Of a DNA stretch of 33,918 nt, positions 6,334 to 14,981 are shown piece by piece. The DNA is from Desulfonatronovibrio sp. (GTDB lineage Bacteria > Desulfobacterota > Desulfovibrionia > Desulfovibrionales > Desulfonatronovibrionaceae): contig PXDF01000088.1 in NCBI GenBank assembly GCA_003566455.1, positions 1 to 33,918 of the forward strand, in the 5' to 3' direction. Position 1 is the first letter of the stretch. Each line of letters starts with the position of its first letter. The notes beneath the pieces were generated by a model. That model saw only the letters and a program-made list of their open reading frames with translations. It did not search any database and had not been told where the DNA came from. A program made the position numbers and the translations under genes.

Positions 6334-8964
6334 CTACCTGGGCAGAACGCGCATAAGATAACTTTTGTCAGGATCAAGGTATTCAATTGCCAGACCATGT
6401 AACTCTTCAGGGGAAACCTGCCTTGCCTTTTCAGTCATTTCAAGGTTGAAACCCAGATCAAGACTCTGGACAAGTAATGATGCTGCTTCTCCAGACCTGC
6501 TCGATATGGTCTGACGGCCACGGTGGTACTCTCCGAAAATCAGATTGGCTGCCCGATCCACTTCGTCTTCTTCCACGTTTCGGGTTCTCAGTTGTTCAAT
6601 TACCTCCTCAAAACCCTTAATTGCCTCATCAACCCTGTCTTCGTATGTACCGATGTAAAGGGCCAGAAAACCAGTATTGGGGGACTGCCATAACATGGAA
6701 GTTACAGAATAGGCCAGTCCCTGCCGATCCCGGAGTTCTCTGAAAAGAATTCCGCCCTGCCCGGCCAGAACCTTGTTCAGGACGCTTAAAGCCGGAGTAT
6801 GCTCATGTTCTTTACCTGGAATGGGAAAAATCATAAGGATATGAGCCTGGGTCCTGTCTCTTAAAATTACATCCTTTGTCCTTTGATCTGACCAGCTGAA
6901 ATCATGGACAATATTGTCAGAAACAGTTTCAATTTCACCCAGTGAGGCCACAAATCTGTTCACGGATTGTCTGTCAATGCTTCCACAAACAGAAATCACA
7001 TAGGGCATTTTTCTTTGCTTTTCCCAAAACGACCTGACCATTTCAGGTGTGGCCTGGAGAAGAGTGTCTTCCTCTCCCAGATGAAGATAACTGTATGCTC
7101 CTGATGAAAACAGGAAAGGAAAAAGATGGCGAAAAGCGTAGCCAACAGGACGATCCTCCTGTTGACGGATGTCAGCAATCTGGTCAGAAACTGCCCTTTC
7201 AAGCTCCATTTGAGAAAAACTCGGGGTCAGAATCACTTCGGAAAGAAGTTCCAGTATATCATCGCTGTAGCTTGTGGGGAAGCGGGCAGAAAGAGTAAAG
7301 AAATTCCTGGAGGCGGAAGCGTTTATGGACGAAGCTCTGTCCCTTAAAAATTCCTGTATCTCTTCAAAAGAACGGCGCTTTGTCTCCCTGGTCAGCGTTC
7401 CTGCTGAAAGCTCGGGCAATCCCTCCTGCTCATGCGAAACCAGACTGTTGCCTCCTGGCCAGGCTATGCTGACTGAAGTGTGAGGCAGATGATGGTCATG
7501 GATGAGCACCAGCTTTCTGTTATTGCCCAGATCAACAACTACAGTCTCATCATCCGCTTCTGAGGCAAACTGATCCGGCACCTCCTGAGTGGACACGGAT
7601 ATTCCCAGGGCGTCGGTAAACAATTCCCTGGACACGGCAACCTGTTCAGGAATCAGAGCCGCCACCACGAATTTGTCCGGACATAGATAGTTATCAATAA
7701 TGTTTTTCAGATCATCCCGGGTGACTCTGCTCAGACTGTGGATATATTTTTCCTCAGCCCGGGGATCCCCGTCCAAAAGCTGATATAATCCCAGTTTTGA
7801 AGCCGTACCACCCAAAGTTTCCCTGGATCTGAAAAGTCCTTCCTCAATATTGGTCACAGCCCTTTTAATCTGATTATCTGTAAAATCTGACTTATTAAGA
7901 GTGGACACGCGGTCCATAAATTTTTCCCAGAAAGGCTCTATTTCATCAGGATCCATCCGGGCGTAGAAATACATGAGCCCAGTCCGTTCCAGAGATAAAA
8001 CCTGCGATGATATCTGATCAACCAGGCCCCGGTCATATTTGAGCTCCCTGTAAAGCAGGGAGGTACTGTCCCCGCCAAGAAGGTAAGCCAGTATATCAAA
8101 AGCGGCTGTCTTTGGGGAGCTCAATTCAGGAGCAGGAACAGCCATGGCCATATAGGCTTTTCTCCATGGACCTTGTTCCAGGCTGATCCGTTTTTCCGGA
8201 TCCCTGTCCAGAGCAGAGATGATGTCTATTGGGATCGGCAGGGCTGATGATCTTTTGTTCTCAAGACTGCCGAAAATATTCTCAACTCCTTCCAGTATCT
8301 GTCCAGAATCGATATTTCCGCTGACTGCCAGAACCATTGACTTGGGCTGGTAAAGACGAGACACATAATCATTCAACATTTGGCGATCAAATTCTTTTAC
8401 CGTTTCCTTGAATCCCAGTATGGGGTGTTCATATGGAGTATCCTGAAAAATCATGGACTGGATAGATCTGAATACCCTGCTTCCAGGATTATCCAGAGAC
8501 CTCTGAATCTCAGCGAGCACGACGTTTATTTCCTGGTTGAGCTCATCAGGGTCAAAGGTTGATCCAAATATCATGTCCTGGAGAATATCCAGACCAAGCT
8601 CCCATTCATGTGACGGGAGGTCAATGGTGTACACAGTATAATCAAAACTGGTGCCAGCGTTTAGATATCCTCCAACCTCCTCGATTTCTCTGGCCACCTG
8701 CCCTGGTGCACGTTTTTTTGTTCCCTTAAACACCATGTGTTCCAGGAAATGACTTATACCTTCCTGTCCTGGCTGTTCATAAGCTGAACCCGCCCGGACA
8801 TAAAGACGCATGGAAACAAGGGGGAAGCGCTCGTCCTGATCGATTATCACCTGAAGTCCATTGGGAAGTGTGTGGTATTCCTGAGCCCTGGCCATACTTA
8901 ATAGTCCTGTAAAGGTTATTAGGGTTAAAAATAGAGATAAAAATATGAACGCCTTTCTGATCAT
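6334..8964 (-). CDS. Exported M16-family zinc metallopeptidase (two-lobed)
   Basis: Zinc peptidase of the pitrilysin/processing-peptidase family (M16), 876 residues, carrying both halves in one chain. A signal peptide is evident (hydrophobic 5-24, cleavage near SMARA-QEY), placing it in the periplasm. The inverted zinc motif is intact: HFLEH at 72-76 with the third ligand Glu152 (LAEIQ), 76 residues on as usual. The second, inactive lobe (about 460-876) keeps the M16C fold, including RDRQGLAYSV, the substrate-binding R...Y region. Likely role is degradation of peptides or misfolded fragments in the periplasm. It stands alone, converging on the lipoprotein gene and divergent from the bd-like complex; no clear terminator is seen in the 102 bases after it. 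Confidence 0.92.
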   Translation of the reverse strand: MIRKAFIFLSLFLTLITFTGLLSMARAQEYHTLPNGLQVIIDQDERFPLVSMRLYVRAGSAYEQPGQEGISHFLEHMVFKGTKKRAPGQVAREIEEVGGYLNAGTSFDYTVYTIDLPSHEWELGLDILQDMIFGSTFDPDELNQEINVVLAEIQRSLDNPGSRVFRSIQSMIFQDTPYEHPILGFKETVKEFDRQMLNDYVSRLYQPKSMVLAVSGNIDSGQILEGVENIFGSLENKRSSALPIPIDIISALDRDPEKRISLEQGPWRKAYMAMAVPAPELSSPKTAAFDILAYLLGGDSTSLLYRELKYDRGLVDQISSQVLSLERTGLMYFYARMDPDEIEPFWEKFMDRVSTLNKSDFTDNQIKRAVTNIEEGLFRSRETLGGTASKLGLYQLLDGDPRAEEKYIHSLSRVTRDDLKNIIDNYLCPDKFVVAALIPEQVAVSRELFTDALGISVSTQEVPDQFASEADDETVVVDLGNNRKLVLIHDHHLPHTSVSIAWPGGNSLVSHEQEGLPELSAGTLTRETKRRSFEEIQEFLRDRASSINASASRNFFTLSARFPTSYSDDILELLSEVILTPSFSQMELERAVSDQIADIRQQEDRPVGYAFRHLFPFLFSSGAYSYLHLGEEDTLLQATPEMVRSFWEKQRKMPYVISVCGSIDRQSVNRFVASLGEIETVSDNIVHDFSWSDQRTKDVILRDRTQAHILMIFPIPGKEHEHTPALSVLNKVLAGQGGILFRELRDRQGLAYSVTSMLWQSPNTGFLALYIGTYEDRVDEAIKGFEEVIEQLRTRNVEEDEVDRAANLIFGEYHRGRQTISSRSGEAASLLVQSLDLGFNLEMTEKARQVSPEELHGLAIEYLDPDKSYLMRVLPR

Positions 8965-9094
8965 TTCTGTACTCCGTATTTTTCCCTGTCCTGATTAAGA
9001 CCTCAAAAAACCGGGCTGTAACAGTCTTAGGTTGGACAAGCTCTGGTGTTTATTTTTATTGCAAAAATGTTTTACTCTGTGTATTTTTGAACTA

Positions 9095-9120
9095 AATCAG
9101 CATGTAACAACCTGCTGATT
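9095..9120. promoter_or_regulatory. Inverted repeat in the divergent promoter region
   Basis: AATCAGCA and TGCTGATT form a perfect 8-base inverted repeat with a 10-base spacer (TGTAACAACC), followed on the plus strand by ATTTTTTG. A second small dyad, TGCCA-CTGA-TGGCA, lies at 9156-9169. Both sit between the M16 gene and the bd-like operon. With its T-run the first could act as an attenuator-type terminator for a leader RNA, or the dyad could be a repressor site. No -35/-10 pair could be assigned securely. Confidence 0.4.
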
Positions 9121-9219
9121 ATTTTTTGCATATTACCAGATCTTTTAATAATTCCTGCCACTGATGGCAAGGCATGATAATATTATTTTTCAACCTTGAA
9201 GCGTGAAAGGGGTGTACTT

Positions 9220-10278
9220 ATGGATCCTTCAGGACTGATCCCTGTTGCCGATTCCATTCCCACCCACTGGGGATGGTTTTATTTTTTCCTGATTCTAACT
9301 TTTATTCTGCACCTGCTGCTCATGAATGTCATGCTGGGCAGTGGAATAATTGCCCTGGCAAGGCACTTCAAGAAAGGCAGTGACCCCTGTCCCATCTGCA
9401 AAGATATCTCCCTCAAACTCCCCTATCAAATAGCCTTTACCATCAATTTCGGAGTTGCCCCTCTGCTGTTCCTGCAGGTCCTTTACGGTCAGTTCATATA
9501 TGTCAGTTCCATAATGATGGGGGTTTACTGGCTGAGTGTCGTGGGCATACTGATAATCATGTATTACAGCGCCTATATCTATGATTTCAAGTATGACCAG
9601 TGGCCAAACCTGCGGCTTTACTTTCTGATCCTAATGGTGGTTCTGGCCCTGGTTATCGCCTTCTTTTTCTCCAACAACATGACCATCATGCTCAACCCGG
9701 AAAAGTGGACCGGCTATTTTGATGATCGTTCAGGCACCATGCTCAATTTAAGCGATCCGACTCTTATTCCAAGATATCTGCATTTTGTGGTGGCTTCCAT
9801 AGCCGTGGGAGGACTGTTCATGGCCATTACCTGGCAGTTCAAACAGGACCCGAAGGCCGCGGCGCATATTGACCAGGGAATGAAGTGGTTTACTTATGCC
9901 ACTCTGGCCCAGATCGGAGTAGGATTATGGTTTCTTATCAGTTTGCCCCAGGAGATAATGCTTCTTTTTATGGGTGGGTCAACTCTGCATACAGTCATTT
10001 TCCTCCTTGGTCTCCTTGGCGTGACAATGATCCTTGTGTTTGGCTTCAAAAAAATGGTCTGGCCGACCACTGCCGGATTAATAATGACCATTACCCTGAT
10101 GGTTCTAATGCGGGATCTGGTCAGAAACGCCTATCTCTCACCCTACTATCACCCTTCAGAACGGACCGTAATGCCGGAGTACGCCCCCCTGTTCATATTT
10201 CTGGCTGTCCTGATCCTGGGCCTGGGAGCGGTTTTCTACATGCTCAAGCTGGCCTTTGAAGCCGGAAAGGAGGCCTAA
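9220..10278 (+). CDS. Membrane subunit of a cytochrome bd-superfamily complex
   Basis: Integral membrane protein, 352 residues, about eight to nine hydrophobic helices. It resembles a divergent CydA-like fold rather than a usual CydB. Seen: His31 in helix 1 (FILHLLLMNVMLG, same place as CydA His19), RYLHFVVASIAVGGLF around His188 (very like the CydA His186 region VHTVASGYVTGA) and RDLVRNAYLSPY near 298-309, recalling the GRQPW segment. Cys57 and Cys60 (CPIC) lie in the first loop. The ATG at 9220 follows GAAAGGGG by seven bases; the TTG start 24 bases upstream has no such site. The stop TAA overlaps the next start region by one gap base only, so the two are coupled. Most likely the second subunit of the complex encoded with the following fusion gene; haem content is inferred. 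Confidence 0.7.
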   Translation: MDPSGLIPVADSIPTHWGWFYFFLILTFILHLLLMNVMLGSGIIALARHFKKGSDPCPICKDISLKLPYQIAFTINFGVAPLLFLQVLYGQFIYVSSIMMGVYWLSVVGILIIMYYSAYIYDFKYDQWPNLRLYFLILMVVLALVIAFFFSNNMTIMLNPEKWTGYFDDRSGTMLNLSDPTLIPRYLHFVVASIAVGGLFMAITWQFKQDPKAAAHIDQGMKWFTYATLAQIGVGLWFLISLPQEIMLLFMGGSTLHTVIFLLGLLGVTMILVFGFKKMVWPTTAGLIMTITLMVLMRDLVRNAYLSPYYHPSERTVMPEYAPLFIFLAVLILGLGAVFYMLKLAFEAGKEA

Positions 10279-12951
10279 ATGAATTATCCGGTATGGGAAC
10301 TGTATACACTTGGCGGCGGGTTCTGGATAGCGGTCATAGCTGTTCTGCATGTATTCGTAGCCCATTTTGCCATTGGCGGTGGCCTGTTCCTGGTTTTGAC
10401 CGAAAAAAAGGGTTACCGGGAAAACTCAAAACAGATTCTTGACTATACAAAAAAACACGCCAAATTCTTCATGCTGCTGACCCTTGTCTTCGGGGCAGTG
10501 ACCGGAGTGGGGATCTGGTTTGCCATATCACTGGTCAGTCCGGCGCCCACTTCCAGGCTCATTCACACCTTTGTCTATTTCTGGGCTATAGAATGGGTCT
10601 TTTTCATGGCCGAGATCGTAGCCATTTTCGTTTATTACTACACCTTCGGCAAAATGCAGCGGGACAAGCACCTCCTTGTGGGCTGGCTCTATTTCATTTT
10701 TGCCTGGCTTTCCCTGTTCATGATCAACGGCATAATCGCTTTCATGCTCTCCCCAGGCGCCTGGCTGGAAACGGGCAATGTCTGGCACGCCTTTTTCAAT
10801 CCCACTTTCTGGCCCGCCCTTTTCTTCAGGACGTTTATTGCTCTTATGCTGGCCGGTCTGTACGGATTTGTTACCTCTTCCTGGATAAAAGACCCGGATT
10901 TCCGGGAAAGGATGATCCGCTACTGCGCCAAATGGCTTATCCTGCCCTTTGCCTTTCTTATCCTCTCCGGTCTCTGGTATCTGTCGGCAGTTCCCGAAGG
11001 CGCCAAGGCCATGATTCTCGGCCGGTCTCCGGAGATAGTACCTTTTTTCAGGGCATTTATCTGGCTTTCCATCATCATCGTCGTGGCCGGTCTGCTGTTT
11101 TCCATTCGCATGCCCGGGTCCATAAAACGCCCCATGGCCTTTGTTCTCCTGTTCATCGGTCTTTTGTACATGGGCAGCTTTGAATGGATGCGCGAAGCAG
11201 GGCGCAGGCCTTATGTCATCTACGAATTCATGTATTCCAATTCAATTCCCGTGGAGATGGAACAGGAAATAAATGAAAAAGGGATTTTAAGTCTAGCCAA
11301 ATGGGTTGAAAACCGTGAACTGACCGATGAAAACATGCTTTCCGCCGGTCGAGAGATTTTCAACCTGCAATGCATAAGCTGTCACAGTCTGGACGGGCCA
11401 TTGAACGATATCCGGCCCATGACCGCCAAGTTCGGAGTTTACGGAATGGATTCCATGCTCAACGGCATGGGCAAACTTTACGATTACATGCCAAGGTTTA
11501 TGGGCACCAGGCAGGAACGCCTGGCCCTGGCCCGTTTTATCGTGGAAGATATCCATGGAAAGGAAGTTACGGAGCATACCCCGGCTGAGGTGCCTGTGCT
11601 TGACTTTGATATTCCGCCTTTTGATCCTGACCAGGATGAATATGTCCTCCTGGCCTGGAATACACTTGGTTTGAAATGCATTACCGACTGCGACGACTAC
11701 TGGTCCCTTCTTCCTCCTGGCAACACCATTTACGCCCAATTGGTGCGCCGTGACTTTCTGCCGGAAATCGTCCTGGATGACGTGGTCATAACCTACCAAG
11801 TGGATGATGGATTTGAGAACCCGGCTGACCATGTGGCCTTCTGGGATAACGCACATTCAATCGTGGGCAGGGAGATCCCGAGAAATGTGGGTCTGGCAGG
11901 GCTGGGCATGCAGGGCGAATTCAAACTCAATGAAAACCTCATGACCTTTGTGGCCGCGGGGATTCCAGTTGTTCCCTATTCCGACGACGGAACCATAAAT
12001 CCCTATCCATTCATTCATGTGGAAGCCAGGGATAAAAACACCGGTCAGGTTTTGGCCAGGACCAAGACCGTGGCCCCGGTGGCCGCTGAAATGGGTTGCA
12101 AAACCTGTCACGGAGGAGAGTGGAGGGTGCAGGGAAGAATGGGCATATCAGCTGAAACCGCCTCGGATGTGCTGAGGCTGCACGACAGGAGAAACAAGAC
12201 AGACCTCATGGCCAGGGCCCAGGCCGGCAATCCCGTGCTCTGCCAGAGCTGCCATCCAGATCCCCTGCTCAATGCGACCGGCGACCCGGAACTTCTGAAC
12301 ATGCCTGCCGCACTGCATGGATTTCACGCCCATTATCTGACCGACCGGCAGGGAGCTGAAGCCTGCAACGCCTGTCATCCCAGCGATCCAGACAGCCTGA
12401 CTGACTGTAAGCGCGGGGTACACGCCACAACCATAAACCTGGACTGCACCAGCTGTCACGGGACCCTGGAAGATCACGCCCTGACCCTGCTCAAGGGAGA
12501 GTATGAAAAGGGCAAGACTCTTCGAGCGGAAAGACTTATGCGCAATATTGAGCCCCGCCTGGTAGTCTCCCTGGAGGATATCAACCCCAGGACCCCTTGG
12601 GATCAGCAGCCCGACTGCCTGACCTGTCATCAGGACTTTGGCCGGCCGGAAAGTCATGAAGTAAGCGCCTTCAACGTCTGGAACGACGATGTGGGCGAAC
12701 TATACCGTCTGCGGTCAGACTTTATGGGGCTTATGTGCCAGTCATGTCACGGTGCAACTCATGCTGAATACCCTTCACTGAACAAATACGGCCGGAACCG
12801 GGATAACGTCCAGCCCATGCAGTACCAGGGAGAGCCCTACGCCATTGGAGCCAACAACAACTGTGCCGTCTGCCATGTCATGGAAATGGATTTCGAGGCC
12901 CATCATGCCGGAATGCTGGATGGGACGAGAAACAGACTCGACTCCTATTGA
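10279..12951 (+). CDS. CydA-like membrane domain fused to octahaem cytochrome c
   Basis: An 890-residue fusion. Residues 1-320 form a membrane domain related to cytochrome bd subunit I: helix 1 His24 (AVLHVFVAHFAIGG), the paired acidic residues Glu105 and Glu112 (AIEWVFFMAE, as CydA E99/E107) and REAGRRPYVIY (about 305-315, as GRQPW). The CydA b558 ligands are not present: Arg184 stands for His186 and Phe260 for Met393, and the quinol Q-loop is missing. Residues 350-425 make a mono-haem c domain (CISCH at 365); 428-600 contain a beta-rich segment starting LLAWNTLGLKC, common in multihaem proteins; 600-890 carry seven more CxxCH sites at 607, 655, 696, 723, 780, 820 and 862. The c-domain must be periplasmic. 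Probable role: O2 reduction or electron exchange using cytochrome c instead of quinol; the substrate is not shown by sequence. Confidence 0.75.
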   Translation: MNYPVWELYTLGGGFWIAVIAVLHVFVAHFAIGGGLFLVLTEKKGYRENSKQILDYTKKHAKFFMLLTLVFGAVTGVGIWFAISLVSPAPTSRLIHTFVYFWAIEWVFFMAEIVAIFVYYYTFGKMQRDKHLLVGWLYFIFAWLSLFMINGIIAFMLSPGAWLETGNVWHAFFNPTFWPALFFRTFIALMLAGLYGFVTSSWIKDPDFRERMIRYCAKWLILPFAFLILSGLWYLSAVPEGAKAMILGRSPEIVPFFRAFIWLSIIIVVAGLLFSIRMPGSIKRPMAFVLLFIGLLYMGSFEWMREAGRRPYVIYEFMYSNSIPVEMEQEINEKGILSLAKWVENRELTDENMLSAGREIFNLQCISCHSLDGPLNDIRPMTAKFGVYGMDSMLNGMGKLYDYMPRFMGTRQERLALARFIVEDIHGKEVTEHTPAEVPVLDFDIPPFDPDQDEYVLLAWNTLGLKCITDCDDYWSLLPPGNTIYAQLVRRDFLPEIVLDDVVITYQVDDGFENPADHVAFWDNAHSIVGREIPRNVGLAGLGMQGEFKLNENLMTFVAAGIPVVPYSDDGTINPYPFIHVEARDKNTGQVLARTKTVAPVAAEMGCKTCHGGEWRVQGRMGISAETASDVLRLHDRRNKTDLMARAQAGNPVLCQSCHPDPLLNATGDPELLNMPAALHGFHAHYLTDRQGAEACNACHPSDPDSLTDCKRGVHATTINLDCTSCHGTLEDHALTLLKGEYEKGKTLRAERLMRNIEPRLVVSLEDINPRTPWDQQPDCLTCHQDFGRPESHEVSAFNVWNDDVGELYRLRSDFMGLMCQSCHGATHAEYPSLNKYGRNRDNVQPMQYQGEPYAIGANNNCAVCHVMEMDFEAHHAGMLDGTRNRLDSY

Positions 12952-12966
12952 GATTGATTAAATAAA

Positions 12967-13003
12967 CCACAAAAAAGGCGCCTTGAAGGCGCCTTTTTTG
13001 TGG
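12967..13003. terminator. Strong bidirectional Rho-independent terminator
   Basis: A nearly perfect hairpin: CCACAAAAAAGGCGCCTT pairs with AAGGCGCCTTTTTTGTGG around a single G (effective loop TTGAA). The A6/T6 inside the stem gives a U-tract in both directions. It lies 15 bases after the fusion gene and before the end of the convergent pgpA. Confidence 0.9.
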
Positions 13004-13085
13004 AAAAATTACTCGGCAATGGCTAAACTCTCAACGGATTCAACTGGTATTTTGAGCCGCTAATGAACAGTCACGTGAGAAACTG

Positions 13086-13565
13086 TCACTTTAATATGAA
13101 CTCAAGCAGCAGGGTAAGGGTTATCAGAGAGTAGATCCCGGCCAGGAGATCATCCAGCATGACCGAATACCCTCCGGGCAATAATTTTTCTGAGCGCCTT
13201 ACGGGAAAAGGCTTCAGGATATCAAAAAGCCTGAACAGGAAAAAGCCCAGAGTAAGGGTAAGTAAAGACGGGGCTGTTATGAAAAGAAATGTTGTCCATT
13301 GACCCAGTACCTCGTCAATAACAGCCTGTCCCGGATCTTTCCGGCCAAAGACCTTTTCCGCAGCAGAACAGGCCCATGCACCTGCAAAGAAAAGCGCAAC
13401 CAGGACTATGATCTTTGCGCCCAAAGAAAGGTGGATGAACAACCAGGGGGCAAGGAGCACGGCAGCCAGGGAGCCCCAGGTCCCGGGAGCTTTGGGCAGG
13501 TGGCCCACAAAACCCAGAGTGGCCAGACTGGTCAGAACTTTATCCTGGACGCTTGCCTTGCTCAC
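13086..13565 (-). CDS. pgpA: Phosphatidylglycerophosphatase A
   Basis: Inner-membrane phosphatase that converts phosphatidylglycerophosphate to phosphatidylglycerol. 159 residues with three to four hydrophobic helices. Family signatures are visible: GHLPKAPGTWGSLAA near 21-35, VIDEVLGQ near 82-89, FFLFRLFDILKPFPVR near 108-123 and the acidic MLDDLLAG near 135-142. Its start overlaps the end of maf by four bases (13562-13565), so it is read as the last gene of the maf-pgpA pair. The linkage of maf and pgpA is arrangement rather than shared pathway. Confidence 0.93.
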   Translation of the reverse strand: MSKASVQDKVLTSLATLGFVGHLPKAPGTWGSLAAVLLAPWLFIHLSLGAKIIVLVALFFAGAWACSAAEKVFGRKDPGQAVIDEVLGQWTTFLFITAPSLLTLTLGFFLFRLFDILKPFPVRRSEKLLPGGYSVMLDDLLAGIYSLITLTLLLEFILK

Positions 13566-14155
13566 TGAAACTGCTCTCCGGGCAGAGTTACTGCTTTGAG
13601 CGCCCGGAGAGATCTCCAGACTTCAGCCAGGGGAAGGCCCACCACATTGGTGTAGGAACCCTGAACGGATTTGACCAGAAAAGCACCCACCCCCTGAATT
13701 GCGTAGGCCCCGGCCTTGTCTGACGGCTCGCCGGTTTTTACGTATTCCATAATCAGCTCATCTGTTGCCGGAACCATCTCCACGAGTGTCTGACAAATAA
13801 AGGATTCTGCCAGTTTCTGGGACAGGGATTTAATCATTACAGCTGTTATCACCCGGTGAGTTTTTCCCTGAAGTTTTTTGAGCATTTCAAGGGCCTGGGC
13901 GTCTGACTGAGGTTTGCCCATAATCAGCTGGTCAAAGACAACGATAGTGTCTGCTGCTATCACCAGACAGGCTGGGTTTTTTTCCGAAACTTCCAGTGCT
14001 TTTTCCTGAGCCAGATACGAAGCGTATTCTTCAGGAGACCGGCCGGGTTCAGGAGCAGTTTCCTTGAACCGGGCAGGAATAACCTGAAAACATATCCCCA
14101 GGGACGCCAGAAGAGCCTGGCGACGCGGGGAGGACGAGGCCAGAATTATGTCCAT
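13562..14155 (-). CDS. maf: Maf-family nucleoside triphosphate pyrophosphatase
   Basis: Hydrolyses non-canonical or pyrimidine nucleoside triphosphates to monophosphates (house-cleaning; also linked with septum control). 197 residues, the usual size. Seen: the N-terminal ILASSSPRRQALL loop that binds the nucleotide, the catalytic acid stretch VIAADTIV near 68-75, TAV and GAYAIQGVGAFLV near 155-167, and YTNVVGLPL near 175. An upstream start at 14275 is open but would overlap the ferritin gene and add 40 residues without family similarity; the ATG at 14155 gives the canonical N-terminus, though its only candidate ribosome site (AGGGA) is rather distant. Overlaps pgpA by four bases. Confidence 0.92.
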   Translation of the reverse strand: MDIILASSSPRRQALLASLGICFQVIPARFKETAPEPGRSPEEYASYLAQEKALEVSEKNPACLVIAADTIVVFDQLIMGKPQSDAQALEMLKKLQGKTHRVITAVMIKSLSQKLAESFICQTLVEMVPATDELIMEYVKTGEPSDKAGAYAIQGVGAFLVKSVQGSYTNVVGLPLAEVWRSLRALKAVTLPGEQFQ

Positions 14156-14240
14156 GGCTGATCTGAATGGTCCCTGAAAATCAAGAAATGAGCCACAGGA
14201 CAAAAAAGGACTTGAAGTCATTGTCTCTGGTCCGGAAAAA

Positions 14241-14747
14241 CTACTCTGAGTCAGGTGAAAATATTCTTTTTCCAAATTCCTGATTCAGCATGAACAGTCC
14301 ACCGCTCTGGTTGCCGGTCATTTTGACCTTCTGCAGAACTTCATTGGCGCTGGCTTCCTCTTCCACCTGCTCTGAAACAAACCACTGCAGAAAGTTGTTG
14401 GTGGCGTGATCTTTCAGTTCAATGGCCAGGTCCACCAGGTCATTGATCATACCAGTGACTTTCTGTTCATGGCTCAGGACATTTTCAAACACCTCAGCGG
14501 GCGAACCCCATAATTTGGGTGGGGCGTCTATGCCTTCCAGCAGAGGTCTGCCGCCCCTTTCATTGACATAATCGTAGATTTTCATGGCGTGGGACAGTTC
14601 CTCCTGGGCCTGGAGACGCATCCAGTGGGCGAATCCATTAAGGTTAATCTCGCTGAAATAGGCGGACATGGACAGATAAAGATAGGAAGAATAAAGTTCT
14701 GCGTTGACCTGTTTGTTCAGACTTTTCTCCATTTTTTCACTGAGCAT
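14241..14747 (-). CDS. ftnA: Bacterial non-haem ferritin
   Basis: Iron-storage protein forming a 24-subunit shell. 168 residues, typical of FtnA. The ferroxidase centre is intact: Glu17, Glu50, His53, Glu94, Gln127 and Glu130 fall at the same numbers as in E. coli FtnA, with Tyr24 also conserved; no haem-binding methionine typical of bacterioferritin is apparent. A strong ribosome site (AAGGAGA, seven to eight bases before ATG) decides the start. It is followed 85 bases later by maf but probably has its own promoter in the 234-base gap to its right. In an anaerobe it limits Fenton chemistry and stores iron for Fe-S and haem proteins. Confidence 0.95.
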   Translation of the reverse strand: MLSEKMEKSLNKQVNAELYSSYLYLSMSAYFSEINLNGFAHWMRLQAQEELSHAMKIYDYVNERGGRPLLEGIDAPPKLWGSPAEVFENVLSHEQKVTGMINDLVDLAIELKDHATNNFLQWFVSEQVEEEASANEVLQKVKMTGNQSGGLFMLNQEFGKRIFSPDSE

Positions 14748-14883
14748 TTTCAGTCTCCTTTTTTTGTAATTTTAATCAGGTATATAAGATGTATAATCGT
14801 TAATGACAAGACGCATAACAGCAGATCAGACTAAGTGCTTTGTATCTTTAGTTCTGTGACGTATTGATCATGATTACTTCATA

Positions 14884-14947
14884 ACCACAAAGATCAAAGG
14901 GTGTTGTCTTACTTATATTTCTCAGTGCTCTCTGTGAGCTCTGTGGT
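14884..14947. repeat. Imperfect inverted repeat built of CACAGAG-type units
   Basis: The right arm (14921-14947), read on the minus strand, is ACCACAGAG-CT-CACAGAG-AG-CACTGAG: three degenerate CACAGAG units with two-base separators. The left arm starts ACCACAAAGATCAAAGG and matches the first units of the right arm, so the whole can fold into a long imperfect hairpin about 64 bases overall. Similar ACCACAGAG/CACAGAG strings occur between genes of many bacteria, so this is probably a dispersed intergenic repeat. It lies between ferritin and the methyltransferase gene, with no coding sequence. Confidence 0.5.
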
Positions 14948-14981
14948 AAAAAATTAAATGCCGTATTTTCGAATATCTGTA

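Noticed and set aside
9150-9185. Sigma-54 promoter before the bd-like operon (TGGCA at 9165)
   Set aside because: No GC-containing -12 element at the required 10-base distance.
10528-12657. Long minus-strand open frames across the fusion gene
   Set aside because: They are antisense to a continuous gene with coherent helices and eight CxxCH motifs, and their products are low-complexity with no recognisable domain.
14156-14275. Longer Maf start at 14275
   Set aside because: It would overlap the ferritin gene by 35 bases and add 40 residues unlike Maf; the ATG at 14155 gives the standard N-terminus.
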